Shown piece after piece: positions 1 through 9,078 of a stretch of DNA of 64,000 nucleotides. Numbering within the stretch: the first letter of the stretch is position 1; each line of letters starts with the position of its first letter. The stretch spans positions 434,001 through 498,000 of the forward strand of contig AP025763.1 in NCBI GenBank assembly GCA_027943745.1, in the 5' to 3' direction. Made by a program: the position numbers and the translations under genes. The DNA is from Neptuniibacter victor. GTDB taxonomy: Bacteria > Pseudomonadota > Gammaproteobacteria > Pseudomonadales > Balneatricaceae. A model generated the notes under the pieces. It had not been told where the DNA came from and searched no databases. It saw only the letters and a program-made list of their open reading frames with translations.

Positions 1-2
1 TT

Positions 3-59
3 TACTACTTGCGTGAGCGTAGCGGTAAATCTGCACGTATTAAAGAGAAGTTGGGTTAA
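3..59 (+). CDS. rplS: 50S ribosomal protein L19, C-terminal end (partial)
   Basis: Only the last 18 codons and the stop are present; the gene begins before the window. The tail YYLRERSGKSARIKEKLG closely resembles the conserved C-terminus of bacterial L19, which lies at the 30S-50S interface. A rho-independent terminator follows directly. The upstream rest of the rpsP-rimM-trmD-rplS operon is not visible, so identity rests on this short tail and on the xerD-dsbC-hom context. Confidence 0.85.
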   Translation, partial: YYLRERSGKSARIKEKLG

Positions 60-78
60 TCACTCAGTTTTCTTTGTT

Positions 79-107
79 AAAAAAGCGGCTTCGGCCGCTT
101 TTTTTGT
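79..107 (+). terminator. rho-independent terminator of rplS
   Basis: A GCGGC/GCCGC stem with a TTCG tetraloop is flanked by an A run on the left and seven Ts on the right. It lies 20 bases after the rplS stop. Confidence 0.92.
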
Positions 108-230
108 GTCTGTGTGTAATCTCTGCCCTTATCTCTGCTATAAAGGTTGGACAGGATTATAGGTTCACGACCATAATATCTACTATTCCACATAAGTTCC
201 GGGGCTAAAGGAGTCGAGTCGGGGCCGTAT

Positions 231-1652
231 ATGCAGAAGAAAATGATCAAACGCGTTGCTAGTCTGACAATGTTAATTTTAATACCTGTGATTTTGTTCG
301 CGGGTGTTTATGGTTTTGTTTGGTGGAAAGTTTCCCAAGCGGCAGATAGTTTTGCGAAGGATGTTTCCCCCTTTGTTGAAATGACTTATAAGCAAATTCA
401 TATTGATCTCGCCGAGGCAGAAGTCGGGCTGAGAGAGATGAGCTTTACTCCTTCAGGTATGGAGGGTGAAATAGGCCTGCAATCGGTCACTGTTAAAGCG
501 CCATCGTGGGGTTTTCTGCTGGAGTTAGAAGAAAAGCTGTCTAAAGGTGAGTTGCCTGAGTCATTTAATATTGATGTTAAAGGTTTAGACATCAATATGC
601 AGAGTGGTTATATGCAAGATTGGGGGCGAATGGCAACTGATATGCAGCGTCAAGCGGGCCCAGGCTATGACACGCTAGGTTGTGGTGATCTTCAGTTTTT
701 CTCTGTCGCGGATATTCGTAAGATGGGTTATAGCCGCTTACGGAGTGATGTGGCTATCCAGTATTACTTCGATAAAACCGATCGTCAGTTAAATTTTGAT
801 ATGCAAAGTAAAACTGCCCAGATGGCGGATATGAGCTTGTCGCTGGATGTTCAAGTCGCGAGTGATACGCTGAATATGCAGACAATTGTCTTTGCCCAGC
901 CTCAGTTGAAGCGGATAGAAACGCGCTTTTATGATCGTGGTTACAATATTAAACGCAATAATTACTGCGCCGATCTTAATAAAGAATCGATGGAGCTTTA
1001 TCGAGAGCGTTATGCAGGACTGTTCCGTAAGCAATTAGCTTATGAGGGTTGGACGATACCGGAACCGTTGTTTGTTGCCCTAGATGGATTAAATAATCCG
1101 GGCGGGTCGATGTACCTTCGTGTGGATATGCCCCAAGGGTTCGGTATGCAATCGATGGCGCTTGTACAAAAGCCGACAGACCTAATCGATGCGCTTAGCC
1201 CTTATGTGGAATTTAGTGGTAAACCCGTCCAGCTTGATGGTGTCTCATGGAGTGAACCTGACCCAGAAGGGCAGCGTTTATTACATGAACTACGATTGGG
1301 CGATAATAGTGCGGATCAACCTGAGACCAGTGATTTGGTGCTTGGGGAGGAAGCTGAAACAGTTCAGCCGCAGCAAGATTTAGCCGTCGTTGAGTCGTAT
1401 AGAACTGAGTCACGTAGAATGCGCGTTGAAAAAAGTGGCAAATCATTTAAGGATGTTGAAATGCCAAAATTGGTATCTCATCTAGGAGAACCGGTTATTC
1501 TTTATACCTATTTTGGCAGGAAGGTTCAGGGCAAGTTGATCTCTGTGACTGATAAGGTGGTGACCGTAGAGCATCGCTTGATCGATGGCCGAGGCACGGC
1601 GACTTATCCGATTGCGCGAGATAAAATTCAAAGCGCGCGTCTTTATTATTAA
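231..1652 (+). CDS. membrane-anchored protein of unknown function
   Basis: I do not recognise this 473-aa protein. Residues about 9-32 form one hydrophobic segment after a basic N-terminus (MQKKMIKR), so it is probably an inner-membrane-anchored protein with a large periplasmic body. The body has only a few cysteines (C150, C248). Residues about 340-405 are acidic and low in complexity, a likely linker. The last 60 residues (from PKLVSHLGEPVILYT to ARLYY) alternate short beta strands and glycines and could be a small SH3/Sm-like barrel; that is inference from pattern. It lies between rplS and xerD. An AAAGGAG stands 17 bases before the ATG, rather far, so the start is uncertain. Confidence 0.75.
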   Translation: MQKKMIKRVASLTMLILIPVILFAGVYGFVWWKVSQAADSFAKDVSPFVEMTYKQIHIDLAEAEVGLREMSFTPSGMEGEIGLQSVTVKAPSWGFLLELEEKLSKGELPESFNIDVKGLDINMQSGYMQDWGRMATDMQRQAGPGYDTLGCGDLQFFSVADIRKMGYSRLRSDVAIQYYFDKTDRQLNFDMQSKTAQMADMSLSLDVQVASDTLNMQTIVFAQPQLKRIETRFYDRGYNIKRNNYCADLNKESMELYRERYAGLFRKQLAYEGWTIPEPLFVALDGLNNPGGSMYLRVDMPQGFGMQSMALVQKPTDLIDALSPYVEFSGKPVQLDGVSWSEPDPEGQRLLHELRLGDNSADQPETSDLVLGEEAETVQPQQDLAVVESYRTESRRMRVEKSGKSFKDVEMPKLVSHLGEPVILYTYFGRKVQGKLISVTDKVVTVEHRLIDGRGTATYPIARDKIQSARLYY

Positions 1653-1672
1653 TTCTTTCTAGGTTTGTTTGT

Positions 1673-2596
1673 TTGGCTAATAAGAATGTAGCCCCGCCTC
1701 TTCATGAATCGGATCAGAGATTGATCGATACCTATCTTGATGCGATTTGGATGGAGAAGGGGCTTAGCGATAATACGCTTCAATCCTACCGACGTGACCT
1801 TACACAGTTCTCTTCGTGGCTGAACGATAAAGGCTTAAATTTACTTCCCTGTACGCGTGCGGACCTGCAGCAATATCTTGGCTGGAGGGTCAAGGAGCGT
1901 TTGCGCGCCAGTTCAACCTCCAGAATGCTCTCTTGTCTTAGGGGGTTTTTTCGTTATCTTTTACGTGAAGAACTTATTAGCGAAGACCCAGTATTATTGA
2001 TCGATAGTCCTAAGAAAGGGCGGGCATTACCCAAGACATTAACGGAGGATGATGTTGAGCGACTGTTGAATGCTCCTGAATTAAACGATCCCGTTCACTT
2101 TCGTGACAGAGCGATGTTAGAAGTGCTTTACGCGACGGGTTTGCGTGTTACGGAATTGGTCAGTTTGCAGCTCTTTGAAGTGAACCTAAATCAAGGTGTG
2201 GTTCGGGTGATGGGTAAGGGAGGCAAAGAGCGATTAGTGCCATTAGGTGAGGAAGCAATTAGTTGGGTGCAACGTTACTTGGTACAGGTTCGCCCTTTGT
2301 TGTTAGGGGAAAATATCAGTGATGTCCTCTTTCCAAGTCGTCGGGGTCAGATGATGACACGACAAACGTTTTGGCACCGAATTAAGCATTACGCCTTACT
2401 TGCAGGCATTGATAAGCCTTTATCTCCTCATGTTATGCGGCATGCTTTTGCCACTCATCTGTTAAATCATGGGGCTGACTTACGTGTAGTTCAGATGCTT
2501 TTAGGGCATAGTGATTTATCGACGACACAGATATATACGCATGTGGCACAACAACGATTACAATCTTTGCATCAGCAGCACCACCCGCGAGGTTAA
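1673..2596 (+). CDS. xerD: site-specific tyrosine recombinase XerD
   Basis: XerD works with XerC at dif to resolve chromosome dimers before division, activated by FtsK. The 307-aa protein has the N-terminal core-binding domain (about 15-105) and the C-terminal catalytic domain. The catalytic residues are visible: R158 (TGLRVTEL), K182 (GKGGKER), H253 and R256 (HVMRHAFATHLL), H279 (LLGHSD) and nucleophile Y288 (TQIYTHV). XerD rather than XerC or an integrase is supported by the dsbC-hom-thrC neighbours. The start is TTG, 8 bases after AGG. It begins 20 bases after the preceding gene, so co-transcription is likely. Confidence 0.95.
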   Translation: MANKNVAPPLHESDQRLIDTYLDAIWMEKGLSDNTLQSYRRDLTQFSSWLNDKGLNLLPCTRADLQQYLGWRVKERLRASSTSRMLSCLRGFFRYLLREELISEDPVLLIDSPKKGRALPKTLTEDDVERLLNAPELNDPVHFRDRAMLEVLYATGLRVTELVSLQLFEVNLNQGVVRVMGKGGKERLVPLGEEAISWVQRYLVQVRPLLLGENISDVLFPSRRGQMMTRQTFWHRIKHYALLAGIDKPLSPHVMRHAFATHLLNHGADLRVVQMLLGHSDLSTTQIYTHVAQQRLQSLHQQHHPRG

Positions 2597-2693
2597 TGTT
2601 AGCGTTAACAGGGAACTTTGTTTTATCTGTTATGTCAGATAGGCAGCGGTGACTGTAATTCATATTGGTCATGATCAAATTTCGAGGAATAAG

Positions 2694-3431
2694 ATGAAAA
2701 AACTATTAGCGTCGGCTCTGTTTCTAATGGCCGGTATGGGGATGGCTGCTTCTGTAGTAAGCGCTAATGAACTGATTACGCAGAACCTGAAAAAAATTGA
2801 TGCGCGTATTCAAGTTAAATCCATTTCGGATGCCCCTGTTGAGGGGATGCACGAAGTTGAATTGAAAAGCGGAGAAGTGTTGTATGCGGATGATAAAGGA
2901 GAGTATTTCCTTATCGGTAAGCTTTATCAATTCACAGATAAAGATGGTTTTGTAAATCTGACAGAAAAAAAGCAAAACATATATCGTAAAGAGCAGCTTG
3001 ATCAGGTCTCTGATGAAGAGATGGTGGTGTATGTGCCAAAAGGCGAAATTAAAGCAACGGTTAATATTTTCACCGACGTTGACTGCCCATATTGCAGAAA
3101 GCTACATGCTGAAATTCCAACATTGAATGAGATGGGCATCCAGGTAAATTATTTAGCTTTCCCTCGTCAGGGTGGTGGCACCGCAACTTATCGTGACATG
3201 GTGTCTATTTGGTGTGCTAATGGGGCTGATGGTCGCCGTGAAGCGATGGATATTGCCAAAACTGGTGGTACTTTAGCAGCGAAAACCTGTGAAGACCCTG
3301 TCTTGGAACAGTTAGCGCTTGGGCAGTTGGTGGGCGTAACAGGCACGCCGGCCATCGTTTTTGAAGATGGAAAGCTGGTACCAGGTTATGTACCAGCTGC
3401 ACAGTTAGCACAGATGTTAAATATTAAGTAA
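2694..3431 (+). CDS. dsbC: thiol:disulfide interchange protein DsbC
   Basis: DsbC is a periplasmic homodimeric disulfide isomerase kept reduced by DsbD. The 245-aa protein has a cleavable signal peptide (MKKLLASALF..., cleavage probably after SANA/VSA near residue 24), an N-terminal dimerisation domain (about 25-100) and a thioredoxin-fold domain with active site CPYC at 131-134 and a cis-proline loop (VTGTPAIVF). The second structural cysteine pair is also present. I chose ATG 2694 because GAGGAA lies just upstream and the signal peptide begins there; a longer reading frame would spoil the signal. It is followed by a terminator. Confidence 0.95.
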   Translation: MKKLLASALFLMAGMGMAASVVSANELITQNLKKIDARIQVKSISDAPVEGMHEVELKSGEVLYADDKGEYFLIGKLYQFTDKDGFVNLTEKKQNIYRKEQLDQVSDEEMVVYVPKGEIKATVNIFTDVDCPYCRKLHAEIPTLNEMGIQVNYLAFPRQGGGTATYRDMVSIWCANGADGRREAMDIAKTGGTLAAKTCEDPVLEQLALGQLVGVTGTPAIVFEDGKLVPGYVPAAQLAQMLNIK

Positions 3432-3452
3432 TTACTTGTTCTTTGCTGTTTT

Positions 3453-3480
3453 AAGGGAGCCATTGGCTCCCTTATTTATT
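3453..3480 (+). terminator. rho-independent terminator after dsbC
   Basis: AAGGGAGC and GCTCCCTT pair perfectly around a 5-base loop, followed by a T-rich run (TTATTTATTT). It separates xerD-dsbC from hom-thrC. Confidence 0.8.
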
Positions 3481-3505
3481 TGTTGATCTAGAACGGGTTC
3501 AGAGA

Positions 3506-3534
3506 TAGAGCTATTGCATTGTTTTGGCTATAAT
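3506..3534 (+). promoter_or_regulatory. candidate sigma70 promoter of hom-thrC
   Basis: A perfect TATAAT lies at 3529-3534, with a T-rich and TG-rich stretch just before it but no good -35 hexamer at 17 bases. It would give a 5' leader of about 140 bases before hom. That leader contains a 12-base palindrome (ATCTAGCTAGAT, 3570-3581) and a hairpin just before the start. Confidence 0.4.
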
Positions 3535-3624
3535 ACTCGCCTTGTTTTTATATGCGCTTATATCAAAGCATCTAGCTAGATTCTAACAAAGAGGCTAGGT
3601 GCCAATTTATATAAGCTACTTAAC

Positions 3625-3653
3625 ATCGCAGTCATTGTTATTGTCACTGCGAT
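3625..3653 (+). other. hairpin in the hom leader
   Basis: ATCGCAGT (3625-3632) pairs perfectly with ACTGCGAT (3646-3653) around a 13-base loop, 20 bases before the GAGG ribosome binding site of hom. No T run follows, so it is not a simple terminator. It could affect translation or mRNA stability of the hom-thrC message; that is inference. Confidence 0.4.
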
Positions 3654-3683
3654 TAGTTGTTCAACAGCATGCGAGGTGCAAGT

Positions 3684-4985
3684 TTGAAACCGGTTAAAGT
3701 TGGTATCTGCGGATTAGGTACAGTCGGTGGTGGCACATATAATGTGCTGAAGCGTAATGCCGAAGAGATTGCTCGTCGAGCAGGACGCAAAATTATTGTG
3801 GAAGAGGTCGGTGCACGTCGTCCTAACCCAGACTGTGATACCAAAGGTATTCAGATGACGGCTGATGTCTTTGAGGTGGCTAAAAACCCAGAGATTGATG
3901 TGGTTGTTGAATTGATCGGTGGCTACGACATTGCTAAAGAGCTTGTGTTGACGGCGATTGAGCATGGCAAGCATGTTGTTACCGCTAACAAAGCACTGAT
4001 TGCGGTGCATGGTAATGAGATTTTTGAAGCGGCCCAAAAGAAAAATGTAATGGTTGCTTTTGAAGCATCTGTTGCTGGCGGTATCCCAATTATTAAAGCG
4101 ATCCGCGAAGGCTTATCTGCCAACAAGATTAATTGGTTAGCCGGTATCATTAATGGCACAGGCAACTTCATCATGACTGAGATGCGTGATAAAGGCCGTG
4201 ATTTTGATGATGTCTTAGCTGAAGCGCAAGCGCTAGGTTATGCAGAAGCGGATCCTACTTTTGATGTTGAAGGTATTGATGCTGCACATAAGCTGACCAT
4301 TCTTGCTTCGTTAGCGTTTGGTGTACCGCTTCAGTTTGAGAAAGCGTTCACTGAAGGCATTAGTAAAATCACACGTGAAGATGTTCAGTATGCCGAGGAA
4401 CTTGGCTACCGTATCAAACATTTAGGTATCAGTTGCCGTACGGACAATGGTGTTGAGTTGCGTGTGCATCCAACATTAATTTCCGAGTCTGAACTGATCG
4501 CCAATGTTAATGGTGTCATGAATGCTGTATTGGTTGATGGCGATGCCGTTGGCCAAACAATGTATTACGGGCCGGGTGCAGGCGCAGAGCCAACGGCGTC
4601 AGCGGTTGTTGCTGATATTGTTGATGTGGTTCGTACATTAACAGCTGACCGTGATAATCGTGTGCCTCATTTGGCGTTCCAGCCGTCAGAACTTTCTGAT
4701 ATGCCTATTTTGCCAATGGATCAGACTGAATCAGCTTACTACTTGCGTATGAACGCTGAAGAGAAGCCTGGTGTCCTTGCAATGGTTGCCAGCGTTCTGG
4801 GCGAGCAAGGTATTAACATTGAAGCGATCATTCAGAAAGAAACAAACGAAGAGCAAGTACCCGTGATTATTCTGACTCAAAGTGTTCTTGAGCAGAAAAT
4901 GAATGATGCGATTGCAAAAATTGAAGCCTTGGATGAGATTAACGGTCATGTTACTCGCATCCGTGTTGCCCATTTTGACCGTTAA
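3684..4985 (+). CDS. hom: homoserine dehydrogenase
   Basis: Reduces aspartate semialdehyde to homoserine with NAD(P)H, the branch-point step to threonine and methionine. The 433-aa protein has the Rossmann motif GICGLGTVGGG near residue 7, the central catalytic/substrate domain (about 135-330, with GIINGTGNFI), and a C-terminal ACT domain (about 350-430, EEKPGVLAMVASVLGEQGI) that usually mediates threonine feedback inhibition. It is monofunctional, not fused to aspartokinase. I chose TTG 3684 because GAGG lies 7 bases upstream and the family start (xKPVKVGICGLG) matches; an upstream in-frame TTG at 3657 has no such site. thrC follows after 12 bases. Confidence 0.95.
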   Translation: MKPVKVGICGLGTVGGGTYNVLKRNAEEIARRAGRKIIVEEVGARRPNPDCDTKGIQMTADVFEVAKNPEIDVVVELIGGYDIAKELVLTAIEHGKHVVTANKALIAVHGNEIFEAAQKKNVMVAFEASVAGGIPIIKAIREGLSANKINWLAGIINGTGNFIMTEMRDKGRDFDDVLAEAQALGYAEADPTFDVEGIDAAHKLTILASLAFGVPLQFEKAFTEGISKITREDVQYAEELGYRIKHLGISCRTDNGVELRVHPTLISESELIANVNGVMNAVLVDGDAVGQTMYYGPGAGAEPTASAVVADIVDVVRTLTADRDNRVPHLAFQPSELSDMPILPMDQTESAYYLRMNAEEKPGVLAMVASVLGEQGINIEAIIQKETNEEQVPVIILTQSVLEQKMNDAIAKIEALDEINGHVTRIRVAHFDR

Positions 4986-4997
4986 GGAGTTTACCTC

Positions 4998-6392
4998 GTG
5001 AAATATATCTCTACTCGGGGTAAAGCTCCGGCAATGAATTTTGAAGAGGTGCTTCTGGCTGGTTTGGCGAGCGATGGCGGGCTGTATGTGCCTGAAACGC
5101 TACCAACGTTCAGCAAAGAAGAGATCGCTTCTTGGGCTGGCCTGCCTTATAACGAATTGGCTTATAAAGTTATAAAGCCATTTGTTGATGATTGCATTGA
5201 AGATGCTGATCTTAAGCAGATGATTGATGAAACCTATGCTGGTTTTAATCATATTGCCGTAGCGCCACTAAAAGAATTAGGTACTAATGAATGGGTGTTG
5301 GAGCTGTTCCATGGCCCTACATTAGCATTTAAAGATTTTGCGCTTCAGTTGCTTGGCCGCTTGATGGATTATGCTCTCGAGAAGCGTAAAGAACATCTCG
5401 TGATTATGGGGGCTACCTCTGGTGATACGGGCTCTGCTGCCATTGAAGGTTGCTGCCATAGCAAACACTTAGATATCTTCATTCTTCATCCTCACAACCG
5501 TGTTTCTGAAGTACAGCGCCGTCAGATGACAACCATTATTAAAGACAATGTCTTTAATGTGGCGTTAGAAGGTAATTTTGATGATTGCCAACAGATGGTC
5601 AAAGATAGCTTTGCCAACCAAGATTTCTTAAAAGGCATGAAGCTTGGTGCAGTAAACTCGATTAACTGGGCGCGTATTATGTCCCAGATCGTTTATTACT
5701 TCTCGGCATCGTTAGCTGTCGGTGGTCCGCATCGTGAAGTAAGCTTCTCTGTGCCAACGGGCAACTTCGGTGATATTTTTGCTGGTTACCTTGCTAAGAA
5801 GATGGGTCTACCAGTTAAGCAGTTGGTTGTGGCGACCAATCGTAATGATATTTTACACCGTGTTATCTCTGGCAATGATATGTCTAAAGGTGATTTGGTT
5901 CATACGCTGTCGCCTTCAATGGATATAATGGTTTCTTCAAATTTTGAACGCATGCTGTTTGATGTTTATGGAAACGATGGAGAAGCGATTAGCGATCTGA
6001 TGGCTCGCTTTAACAAAGAGTCTGTTGCGCTTGATTCTGATCGTTGGGATAAAGTGCGTGAGCTATTTGATAGCTGTGCTGTTGACGATGAAACAACCTG
6101 TGAAGTGATTAAACAGGTATTCGCTGAAACTGAATATCTACTTGATCCTCATACCGCTATCGGTGTTAAAGCGGCGCGTGAGTGTAATCGTGACCCATCT
6201 GTGCCGATGATCACTTTAGCAACGGCCCATCCGGTTAAGTTCCCTGAGCCTGTTGTTAAAGCAGGCCTTGAGTCACCGCAGCTTCCTGCACACATGGTTG
6301 ACCTGTTTGAGCGTGAAGAGAAGTTAGAAGTGCTAGATAATGATCTAGCGACGGTTCAGCAATTTATTGCGAGCCATGTTCATACAGAGTAA
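4998..6392 (+). CDS. thrC: threonine synthase
   Basis: PLP enzyme that converts O-phosphohomoserine to threonine. The 464-aa length fits the long class of ThrC. The N-terminal motif KYISTRGKAP is typical, and the PLP lysine lies in GPTLAFKDFALQ (about residue 112). GATSGDTGSAAIEG is the phosphate-binding loop. The start is GTG, preceded by TAAGGAG that overlaps the hom stop codon, so hom and thrC form an operon with probable translational coupling. A terminator follows. Confidence 0.96.
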   Translation: MKYISTRGKAPAMNFEEVLLAGLASDGGLYVPETLPTFSKEEIASWAGLPYNELAYKVIKPFVDDCIEDADLKQMIDETYAGFNHIAVAPLKELGTNEWVLELFHGPTLAFKDFALQLLGRLMDYALEKRKEHLVIMGATSGDTGSAAIEGCCHSKHLDIFILHPHNRVSEVQRRQMTTIIKDNVFNVALEGNFDDCQQMVKDSFANQDFLKGMKLGAVNSINWARIMSQIVYYFSASLAVGGPHREVSFSVPTGNFGDIFAGYLAKKMGLPVKQLVVATNRNDILHRVISGNDMSKGDLVHTLSPSMDIMVSSNFERMLFDVYGNDGEAISDLMARFNKESVALDSDRWDKVRELFDSCAVDDETTCEVIKQVFAETEYLLDPHTAIGVKAARECNRDPSVPMITLATAHPVKFPEPVVKAGLESPQLPAHMVDLFEREEKLEVLDNDLATVQQFIASHVHTE

Positions 6393-6416
6393 TTCGTTCT
6401 CTGAATGTGCTACTCT

Positions 6417-6446
6417 CGAAACCCGATGCTTTGCATCGGGTTTTTT
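6417..6446 (+). terminator. rho-independent terminator after thrC
   Basis: AACCCGATGC pairs with GCATCGGGTT around a TTT loop and is followed by a run of Ts. It ends the hom-thrC transcript. Confidence 0.92.
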
Positions 6447-6494
6447 GTTTTAGGTTAGGTCTTTCTTTATGGTTATGCGTTGGAGTTGTTATTA

Positions 6495-7316
6495 ATGGCC
6501 GATCTGTTTTTTTATGCATCTAAAATTTTTTGGTTAATTGCCCAGCCTGATCATTTCCTGTTGCTAATGCTTGTTCTCGGCCTGTTACTTTGGCGTAGAG
6601 TCATCGGGGTTACTTTGGTTTGGAGCTCTGTTTTCGTGCTGCTTATCGTCAGTTTTTTTCCGGTCGCTAATTATCTTTTAGAGCCTTTAGAGCAGCGCTT
6701 TTCCCAACCTGATTTAAGTAAAGTAAAAGAGCCGATTGCTGGAATCATTGTACTTGGAGGTGGGGAAGATCCTGAATTGTCAGCTCTGCATGGTTCTCCT
6801 CAGTTTAACCAAGGTGCTGAGCGATTGATGGTTGTGCCGGCCTTGATGCTGCGCTACCCAGAGCTAAAAGTAATTTTTACCGGTGGGTCGGGTTCATTAG
6901 CAACGCCAGAATATCGTGGTGGAGATGTGGCACAGCAGTGGTTAACGCAGCAAGGACTTGGAGCGAGAAGTATCATTGAAAGGGATTCTCGAAATACGTT
7001 CCAGAATGCTTTGTATACACGAGAGCTGATTAATGAGATGGAAGATAGACCTGAGGGTAAGTGGTTGTTAGTTACCTCCGCTTTTCATATGGCTCGTTCA
7101 GTAGGGGTTTATCGTAAAGTAGGCATTGATGTTATTGCTTACCCTGTTGACTATCGGATGACTGAGAATCGAGTTCGTGTGAGTTTAAACGGCAATATGG
7201 CTGACTTGAATACTGCAGTACGCGAGTGGATAGGGTTAGTTGCTTATTATTTATCTGAAAAAACAGCAGATTTATTGCCTGCACCAAATGAGAATAAGGG
7301 TGTTGAGCCACAATGA
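6495..7316 (+). CDS. DUF218 / ElyC-SanA-YdcF family membrane protein
   Basis: This 273-aa protein has two or three N-terminal membrane segments (about 5-70), then a DUF218 domain with the family motifs GIIVLGGGEDPE, VIFTGGSG, SRNTFQNALYTREL and LLVTSAFHMARSVG. In E. coli the relative ElyC affects peptidoglycan and lipid-carrier metabolism; the substrate is not known with certainty. I chose ATG 6495, 9 bases after GGAG, over an in-frame TTG at 6480. Its stop overlaps the recJ start (ATGA), so the two are translationally coupled. Confidence 0.85.
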   Translation: MADLFFYASKIFWLIAQPDHFLLLMLVLGLLLWRRVIGVTLVWSSVFVLLIVSFFPVANYLLEPLEQRFSQPDLSKVKEPIAGIIVLGGGEDPELSALHGSPQFNQGAERLMVVPALMLRYPELKVIFTGGSGSLATPEYRGGDVAQQWLTQQGLGARSIIERDSRNTFQNALYTRELINEMEDRPEGKWLLVTSAFHMARSVGVYRKVGIDVIAYPVDYRMTENRVRVSLNGNMADLNTAVREWIGLVAYYLSEKTADLLPAPNENKGVEPQ

Positions 7317-9052
7317 AAGAGCTGATGATTTCTCAACGTGAATGCTTAGATACAAACTTACCCGTGTTTATGCAAACCAACCCTGTTTTAGCACGTATTT
7401 ATGCCACGCGGGGTATTCATGATCTGGATGGCTTAGGCCGTAACTTAAGCGAATTATTACCCGATTCGGGTTTGTCAGGTATTGATGCTGCGGTTGAGCG
7501 CTTGGTCGTTGCGTTGCAAGCGCAGCAAAAGATACTCATTGTGGGTGATTTTGATTGTGATGGCGCAACGAGTACTGCTGTTGCGGTACTGGCTTTAAGA
7601 ATGATGGGTGTAAAAGAGGTCGCTTACCTTGTACCCAACCGTTTTGAATATGGTTATGGCTTAAGCCCGGAAATCGTTGTAGAAGCATTAAAGCAAACGC
7701 CAGACCTGCTGATAACGGTGGATAATGGTATCTCAAGTATTGATGGCGTAGCGGCTGCGAATTTAGCCAATTTAGATGTATTGGTAACAGATCATCATCT
7801 TGCCGGTAGAGAGCTTCCTGCTGCCTGTGCGATTGTAAACCCTAATCAACCTAGTTGTACTTTTAGCGCCAAATCAACTTGTGGGGTAGGAGTGATTTTC
7901 TATGTGATGATCGCTTTACGCAGAACGTTGCAACAGCAAGGCTGGTTTGAAAAACAGGGGCTTCCAACCCCAAATTTGGGCAGTTTACTGGACCTAGTTG
8001 CTTTAGGCACAGTCGCTGATGTCGTGCCATTAGAGCAGAATAATCGCGTGCTGGTGTATCAAGGCTTGCAACGTATTAAGGCGGGCCGCTGCCGCCCAGG
8101 TATAAAAGCATTGATCGAACTCTCGGGACGGCAGCAACACAAAATAGCCTCTTCCGATCTTGGTTATGCACTGGCGCCGCGTTTGAATGCTGCAGGGCGA
8201 TTGGAAGATATGTCGATCGGTATTGAGTGCCTACTGACAGAATCGGAGCATAAAGCGAAAGAACTTGCTGCCACGCTAAATGATTTGAATCAGGAACGTA
8301 AAGGTATAGAGCAAGAGATGCAGCAACAGGCTTTAGATCTGCTTGCCAATCTACAGCTTGATGATGAAGAGTTGCCTTATGGCTTATCCCTTTATGAGCC
8401 AGAGTGGCATCAGGGGGTTATCGGCATTCTTGCATCAAGAATCAAAGAGCGGACGCACCGCCCTGTTATTGCATTTGCTCAAGGGGATGAGGGTGAACTA
8501 AAGGGCTCCGCTCGTTCAATTCCTGGGTTTCATGTAAGAGATGGTTTGGATGCGATTGCTTCACAGCATCCGACGTTATTGAGAAAGTTTGGTGGTCATG
8601 CGATGGCTGCAGGTTTAACGCTCAGTGAAGCTGATTTACCTCTATTTCAAAGTGCTTTTGATGTTGAAGTACGTCGCCAATTGTCAGAAAGTGATCTGCA
8701 GCAGCAAGTGATGACGGATGGTGAATTACTGGCAAGTGATATGACCATTGAACTGGCTGAAATGTTGCGTGATGCTGGACCATGGGGGCATCAATTTCCA
8801 GAGCCTTTGTTTGAGGGTAAGTTCTCATTATTGCAACAGAGAGTTGTTGGGCATCGTCATCTGAAAATGGTATTGATGGAACCCTTGTCTGGGTTAGCGG
8901 TAGATGCAATACAGTTTAATGCCGATATGGATATTTGGCCGGACGAAAGTCAGACCCATGTCCGGGTGGTTTACCGTTTGGATGTTAATGAATTTCGTGG
9001 GCGGAAAACGGTACAGATGCTGGTAGATCATCTGTTACCGGTGAATAATTAA
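7313..9052 (+). CDS. recJ: single-stranded-DNA-specific exonuclease RecJ
   Basis: 5'-3' single-strand exonuclease of recombination, mismatch and base-excision repair. The 579-aa length is normal. DHH-phosphoesterase motifs are present: GDFDCDGATS (79-84, metal-binding aspartates), VDNGIS (about 135-140), DHH (159-161), and the DHHA1 region with GGHAMAAGL (about 425-433), followed by the C-terminal OB-like domain. The ATG overlaps the stop of the upstream gene. Position after thrC matches the Pseudomonas-type arrangement. Confidence 0.96.
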   Translation: MKELMISQRECLDTNLPVFMQTNPVLARIYATRGIHDLDGLGRNLSELLPDSGLSGIDAAVERLVVALQAQQKILIVGDFDCDGATSTAVAVLALRMMGVKEVAYLVPNRFEYGYGLSPEIVVEALKQTPDLLITVDNGISSIDGVAAANLANLDVLVTDHHLAGRELPAACAIVNPNQPSCTFSAKSTCGVGVIFYVMIALRRTLQQQGWFEKQGLPTPNLGSLLDLVALGTVADVVPLEQNNRVLVYQGLQRIKAGRCRPGIKALIELSGRQQHKIASSDLGYALAPRLNAAGRLEDMSIGIECLLTESEHKAKELAATLNDLNQERKGIEQEMQQQALDLLANLQLDDEELPYGLSLYEPEWHQGVIGILASRIKERTHRPVIAFAQGDEGELKGSARSIPGFHVRDGLDAIASQHPTLLRKFGGHAMAAGLTLSEADLPLFQSAFDVEVRRQLSESDLQQQVMTDGELLASDMTIELAEMLRDAGPWGHQFPEPLFEGKFSLLQQRVVGHRHLKMVLMEPLSGLAVDAIQFNADMDIWPDESQTHVRVVYRLDVNEFRGRKTVQMLVDHLLPVNN

Positions 9053-9078
9053 CGAAGATATAGTTAGGTATTAATTAA

